A DNA stretch of 14,668 nt from Bordetella parapertussis (lineage in GTDB: Bacteria; Pseudomonadota; Gammaproteobacteria; Burkholderiales; Burkholderiaceae_C): contig CAMCNE010000057.1 in assembly GCA_945875935.1 (NCBI GenBank), forward strand, positions 1 through 14,668, given 5' to 3'. Position 1 is the stretch's first letter. Every line of letters begins with the position of its first letter. Below, piece by piece: positions 1-6,662 of this stretch. The notes below the pieces were generated by a model, which saw only the letters and a program-made list of their open reading frames with translations, searched no databases and was not told the origin of the DNA. Made by a program: the position numbers and the translations under genes.

Positions 1-1499
1 GACGCGAGGATCGACACGATGTAGGCGATGCCCAGCGGCGTGAAGAGCCGTCCCTCGATGCCCGGCAACGCGAACAGCGGCACGAAGACCAGCACGACGA
101 TGACGGTGGCATAGACGATGCCCGAGCGCACTTCCACGCTGGCGCTGCGTACCACCTCGAGCACCGAGCGCGGGTTGCACTGCCCACCCGGGGGGCGTGG
201 ATCGGCGCGGTTTTGTTTCAGCCGCCGCAGGATGTTCTCGACGTCCACCACCGCGTCGTCGACCAGCTCGCCGATCGCGATGGCCAGGCCGCCCAGCGTC
301 ATCACGTTGATCGACTGACCCAGCCACTGGAACACCAGTGCCGTGACCGCCAGCGACAGCGGGATCGCCACCAGCGAGATCACCGTCGTGCGCACCGACA
401 GCAAGAAGGCGAACAGCACGATGGCCACCATGATGGCGCCGTCGCGCAGCGCTTCGGCCACGTTGCCGGTCGAGGCCTGGATGAAGTCGGCCTGGCGAAA
501 CAGCACGCGCGGCTCGGCCAGGCCCTTGGGCAAACCGGCCTTCAGTTCAGACAGCGCGGTCTCGATCTGTGCGGTGAGCTTGACCGTGTCGGCATCGGGC
601 TGCTTCTGCACGCTGATCACCACGGCGGGCAGGCCGTTGTAGCCGGCGTCGCCGCGCTTGAGGCCAGCGGCGAACGAGACGCTCGCCACCTGTTCCAGCA
701 GGATCGCGCGGCCGTCTTTCCAGGCCACGGCCACCCCGCCCAGATTCGCGGCCTGGTCTTCGGCGCGGCTGCTGCGGCCCAGGTGGCGGATCAGGTACTC
801 GCGGCTGTTCAGGTCGATGAAGCCGCCGCCGGCGTTGGCGGCGTAACCCTTGATGGACTGCTCCACCTGCGTGAGCGACACGCTGAACTGCGCCATGCGT
901 GCGGTATCTGGCGCCACGCGCAAAGTGCGCACCTCGCCACCAATGGGAATGACCTGCGCCACGCCGGGAATCGACAGCAGCCGAGGGCGCAGCACGAAGT
1001 CGGCGTACTCGCGGGCTTGCATGGGTGTGGCGGCATGAAGCGATTTGCCGTCGCCTGGCGCCAGCGGCAAGGCCACCAGCATCACCTCACCCATGATCGA
1101 CGACACCGGCCCCATCACCGGCGTGATGTCGCCTGGCATCTGTGCGCGCACCAGCGCCAGCCGTTCGGCCACCAGCTGGCGGTTGCGGTAGATGTCGGTG
1201 CCCCAGTCGAACTCGGCATACACGAGCGACAGGCCCACGCCCGAGGTGCTGCGCACACGGGTCACGCCCGGCATGCCGTTGAGCGCAGTCTCAATCGGGA
1301 AAGTGACCAGCTGCTCGACCTCTTCCGGTGCCATGCCGCCGGCCTCGGTGAGAACGGTGATCAGCGGCTTGTTGAGGTCGGGGAAGACGTCGACCGGCGT
1401 GCGCCAGGCCGTGAACGCGCCATACGCCATCAACAGCGCCGCCACCGCCAGCACGAACAGGCGGTTGTGCAGGCTGGTGCGAACGATCCAGTTGAACAT
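1..1499 (-). CDS. HME-RND heavy-metal efflux pump (CzcA/CusA family), N-terminal part
   Basis: This is the inner-membrane proton-driven pump of a tripartite metal efflux system. The reading frame is open from the ATG at 1499 to the window edge and gives 499 residues; family members are usually a little over 1000, so the C-terminal half lies outside. The N-terminus (MFNWIVRTSLHNRLFVLAVA) is the first membrane helix. The TPVDVFPDLNKP motif starts the first periplasmic porter domain. Residues 400-423 carry the TM4 segment MTLGGLAIAIGELVDDAVVDVENI, whose acidic residues (E411, D414, D415, D419, E421) correspond to the proton-relay helix of metal-transporting RND pumps. A GIEGRLFTPLGIAYI segment follows TM5. 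A GGAG ribosome-binding site (1510-1513) lies 10 bases upstream, and the adaptor gene ends 16 bp before the start. The family is clear; the ion (Co/Zn/Cd, Ni, Cu/Ag) cannot be fixed from this half. Confidence 0.93.
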   Translation of the reverse strand, partial: MFNWIVRTSLHNRLFVLAVAALLMAYGAFTAWRTPVDVFPDLNKPLITVLTEAGGMAPEEVEQLVTFPIETALNGMPGVTRVRSTSGVGLSLVYAEFDWGTDIYRNRQLVAERLALVRAQMPGDITPVMGPVSSIMGEVMLVALPLAPGDGKSLHAATPMQAREYADFVLRPRLLSIPGVAQVIPIGGEVRTLRVAPDTARMAQFSVSLTQVEQSIKGYAANAGGGFIDLNSREYLIRHLGRSSRAEDQAANLGGVAVAWKDGRAILLEQVASVSFAAGLKRGDAGYNGLPAVVISVQKQPDADTVKLTAQIETALSELKAGLPKGLAEPRVLFRQADFIQASTGNVAEALRDGAIMVAIVLFAFLLSVRTTVISLVAIPLSLAVTALVFQWLGQSINVMTLGGLAIAIGELVDDAVVDVENILRRLKQNRADPRPPGGQCNPRSVLEVVRSASVEVRSGIVYATVIVVLVFVPLFALPGIEGRLFTPLGIAYIVSILA

Positions 1500-1515
1500 G
1501 GTTGTGCGACTCCGT

Positions 1516-2679
1516 TCAGCGGATCTGCGAGATCAGCGGTGCACCCTGGACGACGACGCGGTTGTCGGCGCTCAGGCCCTGGGTGACCACGACCGTGCTC
1601 GCGTCGAGCGGCCGAAACTGCACCGGCTGCGGGATGAATCGCTCGGCACCCGACTTGATCCACACGATGGGCTCGTTGGACGGGTTGCGCACCACCGCCT
1701 GGGCTGGCAGCACCACGCCCTTGATGCGCTCTTTCATTTGCGCCACGACAGTGACCGGCTGGCTAATGGCGAGTGGCAAGGCCGCGCCCGGCTTCGATGC
1801 ACTCACGGCGAAGGTGATCGGCAACACGCCGTCGCGCATCGAGCGCGAAGCGCCCAGCAAACGCAGCGCCACCTCGGGCAGGCCCTGCAGCGACGCACCG
1901 GCCACACGGGCGGCCAGGCTGGCGTCGGCGGTGGTGGCCTCGACCAGCATGCGGGCTGGGTCGACCACTTCGAACAGCACGTCAGGCGGCTCGACGACCT
2001 GGCCGACGACGACATCGGCACGGGCAATGACGCCGCTGATCGGTGCGCTCAAGGCTTCGCGCGCCACCAGGCTGGCACCGATGCTGCGCTCACGTTCGGC
2101 CAGGCTGGTCGCTTCGGTGCGGGCCGCTTCGATGTCCTTGCGCGGCACCGTGCCTTCCAGGCCTTCCAGGCGCTGCACGCGCTGGTCGGCCAGTTGGCGC
2201 TGTGCGCGAAGTTCGGCCAATTGGGCCTGCTGCGCGCCCACGACATAAGGCTCGGCATGGTGGCGCACGTAGGCAAGCACGTCGCCGCGCTTGACCGCCT
2301 GCCCGGCAACCGGCAATCCCTTCGGCCCCGGTTCGATGCGACCGCCGTGCGCGGCCTGCACACGGCCGCTGGCGTTCGGGTCCATGACCACGCGGCCGGG
2401 CAGCTCCACCGTGGCGGCGGCTTCGGACTCGGGCGCCAGTACCGTGCGGATGGCCATTTGCCGTTGCGCGATCTTGGGCATGTTGACGCTGCCGTCGGGC
2501 AGGCGTGCCAGGCCCGACGCGTTGACTGCGGCGCCGGGCGCGTCGAGGTGCTCCCCGTTGGGGCCATGGGCGCCGGGGGCCGCGTGGGCAGGCGACAACA
2601 GCCAGAACAGGCTGGCGGCCAAAGCCAGGGTGGCGAACCCGTTGGGCCGGTGGCTTGGGTGCGACAGGTGCTTGAGCAT
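1516..2679 (-). CDS. RND efflux periplasmic adaptor (CzcB/CusB-like, HlyD family)
   Basis: This is the membrane-fusion protein that links the inner-membrane pump to the outer-membrane channel; 387 residues. The frame is open further upstream to 2727. The ATG at 2679 is chosen because it follows a strong GGAGGGG site (2685-2691) at 5-base spacing, starts a proper signal peptide (MLKHLSHP...LSPAHA, cleavage after residue 33) and forms a TGATG overlap with the upstream stop. The mature protein begins APGAHGPNGEHLDAP, a His-containing motif also found in the upstream gene. A lipoyl-type half (GRVQAAHGGRIEPG) is followed by an alpha-hairpin rich in Gln, Arg and Ala (QQAQLAELRAQRQLADQRVQ...), the second lipoyl half (APISGVIARADVVVGQVVEP) and a beta-barrel/membrane-proximal end (GLSADNRVVVQGAPL). 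The Met triad known from CusB is not obvious, so Cu/Ag specificity is not supported. Confidence 0.92.
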   Translation of the reverse strand: MLKHLSHPSHRPNGFATLALAASLFWLLSPAHAAPGAHGPNGEHLDAPGAAVNASGLARLPDGSVNMPKIAQRQMAIRTVLAPESEAAATVELPGRVVMDPNASGRVQAAHGGRIEPGPKGLPVAGQAVKRGDVLAYVRHHAEPYVVGAQQAQLAELRAQRQLADQRVQRLEGLEGTVPRKDIEAARTEATSLAERERSIGASLVAREALSAPISGVIARADVVVGQVVEPPDVLFEVVDPARMLVEATTADASLAARVAGASLQGLPEVALRLLGASRSMRDGVLPITFAVSASKPGAALPLAISQPVTVVAQMKERIKGVVLPAQAVVRNPSNEPIVWIKSGAERFIPQPVQFRPLDASTVVVTQGLSADNRVVVQGAPLISQIR

Positions 2680-3311
2680 CACAACCCCTCCGGCAGCTTG
2701 CCCGCTGCGCGGCGGCGCCGGCGCCACCAGGCGATGCCGCCGATCAGTCCCAGGGCCGCAACGCCGGCGCCGATCCAGGCGGCGCGTTCGCGTTCGTGGT
2801 CGTGCCCATGGCCGTGGTCGTGGTCATCGGTGCCATGCGCGTGTGCGCCGTCGCCCCCCGCAGCCACCAGCGTGCCGTCGAGCAGGTCGCTGTCCTTGCC
2901 GGCGACCAGCGTGAACACGAGGCCATGTTCACCGGCAGCCGCCAGTGCCTTCAGCATGGCCGCGTCGGTGACGGCGTAGTCGCCTTGCTCAGCGCGGAAG
3001 GCGGCGACGGCTTTGAGCGAGCCGCTCTCAACCTCCAGTTGGGCGCCGAGCACCGGTTCATTGGACTCAAAGCGGTCAACCACGATCACCAGCTCGTTGG
3101 TGCGCAGTTCGGCCACCAGTTCGAAGGTTTCCGACTTGGCTTCGACGCGTGGCAGTGCCGATGCGGCGCGCATCGTGGTCGGGGCGTCCAGATGTTCGCC
3201 GTTGGGGCCATGGGCTCCGGGGGCAGCCGTGGCGGGGGTGGTGGCCAGCAGCGCCATGGCGGCGGCTGCCAGCAGGTGCTGCGAAGGGTGGCGCTTGATC
3301 AGTAGGTTCAT
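2679..3311 (-). CDS. Membrane-anchored periplasmic protein with His/Asp-rich stretch, efflux operon accessory
   Basis: I do not recognise a named family. The 210-residue protein has a signal peptide (residues 1-29, ending TTPATA), a mature N-terminus APGAHGPNGEHLDAP that matches that of the adaptor encoded next to it, and a probable beta-sandwich domain (about 55-150: FELVAELRTNELVIVVDRFE...). Residues 157-172 form a His/Asp-rich run (HAHGTDDHDHGHGHDH). One membrane helix follows (about 178-196, WIGAGVAALGLIGGIAWW), capped by five arginines, so most of the protein should face the periplasm. The start overlaps the stop of the channel gene (ATGA), and its own stop overlaps the adaptor start (TGATG), which implies translational coupling. 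A likely role is binding metal in the periplasm and delivering it to, or sensing it for, the pump. That role is inferred from the histidines and the operon position only. Confidence 0.85.
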   Translation of the reverse strand: MNLLIKRHPSQHLLAAAAMALLATTPATAAPGAHGPNGEHLDAPTTMRAASALPRVEAKSETFELVAELRTNELVIVVDRFESNEPVLGAQLEVESGSLKAVAAFRAEQGDYAVTDAAMLKALAAAGEHGLVFTLVAGKDSDLLDGTLVAAGGDGAHAHGTDDHDHGHGHDHERERAAWIGAGVAALGLIGGIAWWRRRRRAAGKLPEGL

Positions 3312-4585
3312 GGCAGGAGTCCGAGGGCTTGTTGGAGTCGGGCGCGGGCCAGGCCCTGCGCAGCGGTTTGTCGGGCGGCGGCGTTGTCGGCCTGTGCTGC
3401 GGCGGCGAGCGCACGCAGCAGGTCGGGCAGCGGCGACTCGCCGGCACTGAAGGACTTGTCAATCAGCGCGGCGCGCTCGCGCAGCAGGCGGGAGCGCGCG
3501 GTCTCGGCTTCAAGCTGCGCCTGCGCCGTGCCGAGCGCGTCGCGTGCGGCAGCGATGTCGCTGTCGAGGCGCTCGCGCAGCCTCTGCTCAAGGGTCTGAG
3601 CCACGTCGAGTTCGCTCAGCGCCGCCGCTTCCAGCGGGCGGTTGCGGTCGTCGGTGCCGAAAGGGAAGCGCAGGCCGACGAGCAGGCTGCCCTGCGAGGA
3701 CTCGGCGCGGCCCGGGTCGTCCTGCCTCACGCCCAGGGTCAGCTCGGGCGGGTCGCGGCGTGAACGCCGCATCAGTTCCACGCGCTGGCGTGCGAGTTCG
3801 GTGGACTGGCTGGCGAGCTGCAGTTCCGGGTGCGGTGCGGCTGAGTCTGGCGCCCCGTCGTTCGCTGCCGCTGCCGTCAGATCGGGCGCCGATGGCAGGC
3901 CGGTCAGCAGGGCCCAGCGTGCGCGTGCGGCGTGGAGTCGCTGGCGAAGTTCAGCCTGCAGCGCAGCGGCCGCCAGGTATTCCGCCTGCGCGGCCAGGGC
4001 GTCGGCCCGGGCCATGTCGCCGGCGCGCACGCGGCGCTCGGCATCGTCGGCAAGCTGCTTCATCGCTTGGGCCTGGGTGTCGGCCTGGTCAAGTTCGCAC
4101 TGCGATCCGGCGATCTGCCACGCCGCTTCGCGCACTTCACCGGCCAGGCGCAAACGGGCCACTTGTTCTGCCGCCAGCGCCTGTGCCGCCGCAGCGTCCG
4201 CAGTGCCTTCGCGGGCGGCTCTTTGTCCAGGCAGCCACAGCGGAACGGTCACGCCGAACTCGGTCTCGCGCTTGCCGTCGTTGCTTTGCAGGCGATCGTC
4301 GCGGTGCCTCATTTCCAAAGAGGGTGGTGCAGCCCAGAAGTTGCCGGCGACGGCGCGATCGGCTTCAGCGCGGCGACGCTGGCCATCGCTCTCGCGGGCC
4401 GCGACGGCACGTTGCCATGCGGCGTCCAGCGCCACGCGAAGAGTGACCTTGCCGGTGGTCGGACCAGCGGCGGATTGGAGGACGACCTGCGGGCCATCCG
4501 GTGACGCGGCAGGCTGGGCCCAGACGGGCCCGCCGGCCAGGCTGCCCGCGATGGCGCAGGCACACAGCCAAGGCAGAGGTTTCAC
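3308..4585 (-). CDS. Outer-membrane channel protein, TolC family (CzcC/CusC-like)
   Basis: This is the outer-membrane exit duct of the tripartite efflux system; 425 residues, normal for the CzcC group. It begins with GTG at 4585, preceded by an AGGA site about 8 bases upstream. A signal peptide (MKPLPWLCACAIAGSLAGGPVWA) is probably cleaved before QPAASP; I see no convincing lipobox, although cysteines sit at 8 and 10. The rest is long Ala/Arg/Glu-rich helices in two similar halves, as in TolC. The first half has the WAAPPSLEMRHRD and TEFGVTVPLWLPGQR strand segments, the second has PPELTLGVRQDD and GSLLVGLRFPFGTDDRNRP. The C-terminus (LARARLQQALGLLP) is typical of the family. The stop overlaps the next start as ATGA. 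The 156-bp gap upstream is the only sizeable one in the operon. Confidence 0.92.
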   Translation of the reverse strand: MKPLPWLCACAIAGSLAGGPVWAQPAASPDGPQVVLQSAAGPTTGKVTLRVALDAAWQRAVAARESDGQRRRAEADRAVAGNFWAAPPSLEMRHRDDRLQSNDGKRETEFGVTVPLWLPGQRAAREGTADAAAAQALAAEQVARLRLAGEVREAAWQIAGSQCELDQADTQAQAMKQLADDAERRVRAGDMARADALAAQAEYLAAAALQAELRQRLHAARARWALLTGLPSAPDLTAAAANDGAPDSAAPHPELQLASQSTELARQRVELMRRSRRDPPELTLGVRQDDPGRAESSQGSLLVGLRFPFGTDDRNRPLEAAALSELDVAQTLEQRLRERLDSDIAAARDALGTAQAQLEAETARSRLLRERAALIDKSFSAGESPLPDLLRALAAAAQADNAAARQTAAQGLARARLQQALGLLP

Positions 4586-4741
4586 GATGATCCTGAGGTT
4601 TGAACAGCCGATACCGGCGCAACGCGGGTTCAGGTCAGGCCAGGGGCAGGCGAGTGCTTGCGTGGCGTGTCGGAGAGCCGGGGCGACGGGACGGACCTCA
4701 ATGTGAGGACGCCCGCCGCTGCGTTGCGCATTGAATGCGGG
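4586..4741. other. Intergenic gap inside the metal-efflux operon
   Basis: This stretch separates the small His-rich gene from the channel gene. It holds no convincing ORF. It contains two short perfect inverted repeats: CCTCA-ATG-TGAGG at 4696-4708 and CGCATT-G-AATGCG at 4727-4739. Neither is followed by a T-run, so they do not look like intrinsic terminators. They could be an RNA processing site or an attenuation-type hairpin that sets different expression of the first gene and the rest; this is inference. Confidence 0.4.
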
Positions 4742-5095
4742 TCAGGCGCGCAATCGCGGCGGTTTGAACAGGCCGGCCAGTGCGGGGGAGGGCGCGAGCT
4801 GCTCGTGCAGGCCGTCGGGCGCGACCGATCCCAGTGGCGGGAAGTTGTGCGAGGACGCCACCGCCAGTGCCAGCGATGCGTTCAGATGGTCCGTCACCAC
4901 GTGGTGCACCGACTCTTTCGAGTCGTCCAGGTGGTAGGACCCATCCTCGTGGTGGTGATGGGCTTTTTCCTGCCAGTGCAGCGTCGCGTGCTCCAGGTCA
5001 GCCATCGCGTTCACCGTTGAGCCCACACGCGCCATGGCCACCGACTGCCAGAAGATGGCAAACAGCATGACAAAGAGGACGGCGGATCGGCGCAT
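4742..5095 (-). CDS. Small secreted histidine-rich protein (CzcI-like)
   Basis: First gene of the metal-efflux operon, 117 residues. The frame is open up to 5230, but the upstream 45 codons (Trp/Arg/Gly-rich, no recognisable content) look untranslated. The ATG at 5095 gives a classic signal peptide (MRRSAVLFVMLFAIFWQSVAMA), so this start is chosen. The ribosome-binding site is weak (GAGG, very close to the ATG). The mature part holds twelve histidines, including H46-H49 in KAHHHHEDG and H64-H65 and H70 in VHHVVTDH, mixed with Asp and Glu, as expected for periplasmic metal binding. The C-terminus is proline- and arginine-rich (FKPPRLRA). Position (just upstream of a CzcC-like gene), size and composition resemble CzcI, a small periplasmic protein of czc operons thought to modulate their expression. 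Homology is not proven from sequence alone. Confidence 0.72.
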   Translation of the reverse strand: MRRSAVLFVMLFAIFWQSVAMARVGSTVNAMADLEHATLHWQEKAHHHHEDGSYHLDDSKESVHHVVTDHLNASLALAVASSHNFPPLGSVAPDGLHEQLAPSPALAGLFKPPRLRA

Positions 5096-5294
5096 GACCT
5101 CAGAGTTTACCCATGCGCTTTTCGGCCTGCAGCCAGGCAGGCCTTGCCAATCAGCTCGATGCCCCCCCAGGATTCGATCTTGCCTCCACGAGTCAGCGGT
5201 TACCGGGCTCATCGGGTGAGCCTCGAGCACTTCTCACCGGTAGCGACCCAATCGCCGGCGCCCCGCGTGCACTTCCACCTCAAAATTGCACGCA
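5096..5294. promoter_or_regulatory. Divergent intergenic region between the metal operon and dusA
   Basis: About 200 bp between two divergent genes should hold promoters for both. A perfect inverted repeat lies near its left end (annotated separately). I cannot point to a convincing -35/-10 pair on either strand: a TTGGCA hexamer is present on the minus strand (about 5145-5150) but has no good -10 partner. No clear Shine-Dalgarno precedes dusA. Confidence 0.45.
5124..5143. promoter_or_regulatory. Perfect 7-bp inverted repeat, candidate operator or leader hairpin
   Basis: GGCCTGC, six-base spacer AGCCAG, then GCAGGCC. The dyad sits 28 bases upstream of the start of the first metal-efflux gene. 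A Cys- or His-ligand metal sensor (MerR, ArsR or CopY-like) or a two-component response regulator often binds dyads placed like this. No U-run follows in either direction, so a terminator is unlikely. The function is inferred. Confidence 0.4.
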
Positions 5295-6347
5295 ATGAGC
5301 ATCAATCCGCCCGATCAGACTTCACCGGCCACCCCTGCGCAAGGCTTGCCAAACCCATGGCGCCTGTCGGTCGCGCCCATGATGGATTGGACTGACCGCC
5401 ACTGCCGGTATTTCCATCGGCTGCTCACGCGCCACACGCGGCTGTACACCGAGATGGTCACCACCGGCGCGCTGATCCATGGCGACGTAAAGCGGCACCT
5501 CGAGTTCAACGCCGAAGAGCATCCGCTGGCGCTGCAGTTGGGTGGCAGCGAGCCCGCCGATCTGGCGCATTGCGCCAAGCTCGCGCAGGACTGGGGCTAT
5601 GACGAGGTCAACCTGAACTGCGGCTGCCCGAGCGAGCGGGTGCAGCGCGGCGCGTTTGGCGCGTGCCTGATGGCCGAGCCGGCGCTGGTGGCCGATGGCG
5701 TGAAGGCGATGCGCGATGCGGTGAGCATCCCGGTCACGGTCAAGCACCGCATTGGCATCGACAAGATCGAAAGCTATGACTTCGTGCGCGACTTCGTCGG
5801 GCAGATCGCCGATGCCGGCTGCGAGGTGTTCATCGTGCACGCGCGCAACGCGTGGCTCAAGGGCCTGAGCCCGAAGGAAAACCGCGAGGTGCCGCCGCTG
5901 CGCCACGAGCTGGTGTATCGCCTGAAGCACGACTTTCCGGCGCTGACCATCGTGATCAACGGCGGCGTGACCACCGACGATCAGATCACCGAGCACCTGC
6001 GCCATGTCGACGGCGTGATGCTCGGCCGCGAGGCCTATCACCGTCCGTGGTGGCTGGCGCGCTGGGACGAGCTGCATTACGGCGACGCTGCCAACAACCT
6101 GACGCGCCGCGACATCGAAGCCGCGATGGTTGGCTACATGGACCGCCTGGTCGCGCAAGGCGAGCCTTGGTCACGTGCGTCGCGCCACCTGCTCGGCCTG
6201 TGGAACGGCACCCCCGGCGCGCGCCACTGGCGCCAGGTCTGGTCAGACCACCGCCGCAAGCTCGACGCACCCGCCGACGTGTCACGCGCCGCGCGGCGCG
6301 AAGCGTTGCCTCAGAACGTGGCGGCGTATGCTCACGCCGGGGACTGA
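5295..6347 (+). CDS. dusA: tRNA-dihydrouridine synthase A
   Basis: FMN-dependent enzyme that reduces uridine to dihydrouridine in the tRNA D-loop (U20/U20a in the E. coli enzyme). The ATG at 5295 gives 350 residues; a TTG three codons upstream is also in frame but has no better ribosome-binding site. Diagnostic DusA blocks appear in order: SVAPMMDWTDRHCRYFHR near the N-terminus, TEMVTTGALIHGD, NLNCGCPSERVQRGAFGACLM with the catalytic cysteine in GCPS (C111 from this start), VKHRIGID, FIVHARNAWLKGLSPKENRE, the FMN-phosphate loop VINGGV, and DGVMLGREAYHRPWWL. The LSPKENRE stretch separates DusA from DusB and DusC. It runs divergently from the metal operon, and the TA antitoxin starts 52 bp downstream. 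The 3' end carries one copy of a 22-bp direct repeat. Confidence 0.97.
   Translation: MSINPPDQTSPATPAQGLPNPWRLSVAPMMDWTDRHCRYFHRLLTRHTRLYTEMVTTGALIHGDVKRHLEFNAEEHPLALQLGGSEPADLAHCAKLAQDWGYDEVNLNCGCPSERVQRGAFGACLMAEPALVADGVKAMRDAVSIPVTVKHRIGIDKIESYDFVRDFVGQIADAGCEVFIVHARNAWLKGLSPKENREVPPLRHELVYRLKHDFPALTIVINGGVTTDDQITEHLRHVDGVMLGREAYHRPWWLARWDELHYGDAANNLTRRDIEAAMVGYMDRLVAQGEPWSRASRHLLGLWNGTPGARHWRQVWSDHRRKLDAPADVSRAARREALPQNVAAYAHAGD
6307..6328. repeat. Direct repeat copy 1 (within dusA 3' end)
   Basis: The 22 bases starting TGCCTCAGAACG match 7095-7116 at 20 positions, in the same orientation; the two mismatches are adjacent (TG here, CT in the other copy). In dusA it encodes part of LPQNVAAYA near the C-terminus. 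The pair brackets the toxin-antitoxin genes. Confidence 0.6.
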
Positions 6348-6399
6348 CGCGGTGCGGGTTTTTGGCCAGACCGCGGAGCAACAAGCGAGGAGTTTGCCC

Positions 6400-6642
6400 A
6401 TGACCGCCATCGAATCAAGATTGCTCGAGCGCCTGAAGAAGCTGCCGCCAGGGCGGGTGGCCGAGGTGTTCGACTTTGTGGATTTCCTTGCCTCGCGCGA
6501 GGAACGCGCCTTGGCCGCCGAGCGACTCACCGAAGGCATGGCGCGGCTGGACGCATTGAATCTGCCACCCATTTCGGAAGATGAGATCGACGCCGAAGTG
6601 CAAGCCACACGGGCGACTCGGCGCACACAGCAAAGCGCCTGA
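6400..6642 (+). CDS. Type II antitoxin, DUF2281/VapB-like
   Basis: An 80-residue acidic protein upstream of a PIN-domain toxin. The frame is open far upstream, inside dusA sequence, but the ATG at 6400 has a strong GAGGAG site (6387-6392) at 7-base spacing and gives the expected antitoxin start MTAIESRLLERLKKLPP. The LKKLPPGRVAEVFDFVDFLASRE segment (about residues 12-34) matches the short LP-x(n)-EVLDFVDFL core of DUF2281-type antitoxins. The C-terminal part, with DALNLPPISEDEIDAEVQ, would be the toxin-binding tail. No clear DNA-binding fold can be named by eye. The toxin follows after 20 bases. Base composition looks somewhat less GC-rich than in the neighbours, as is usual for mobile TA modules. 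Confidence 0.82.
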   Translation: MTAIESRLLERLKKLPPGRVAEVFDFVDFLASREERALAAERLTEGMARLDALNLPPISEDEIDAEVQATRATRRTQQSA

Positions 6643-6662
6643 CCCAAGCATCACCACCCATC

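Noticed and set aside
213..1586. Long plus-strand open frame (457 codons)
   Set aside because: It lies opposite the RND pump gene. The translation is Arg/His/Gln-rich with no recognisable motif, as expected for the antisense of high-GC coding DNA.
2680..2727. N-terminal extension of the adaptor frame
   Set aside because: The extra 16 codons precede a strong ribosome-binding site and would bury the signal peptide, so the internal ATG at 2679 is preferred.
1192..2979. Long plus-strand open frame (595 codons)
   Set aside because: It runs antisense across parts of three well-supported efflux genes and has low-complexity content. There is no ribosome-binding site or homology signal.
4696..4739. 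Intrinsic terminator after the first metal-operon gene
   Set aside because: The inverted repeats are short (5-6 bp) and no T-run follows on the minus strand.
5150..5200. tRNA-like TTCGATC and CCA-like pieces upstream of dusA
   Set aside because: The flanking five-base stems do not pair and no D-arm or anticodon arm can be drawn, so this is not a tRNA gene or a recognisable fragment.
5322..6158. Minus-strand open frame (278 codons) opposite dusA
   Set aside because: It is antisense of a fully motif-supported dusA gene and has no domain of its own.
5295..6347. dusA as the integration site of a prophage or genomic island
   Set aside because: Integrative elements at dusA are known, but no integrase or phage gene is present and the gene is intact. 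Only a short repeat near the 3' end hints at any rearrangement.
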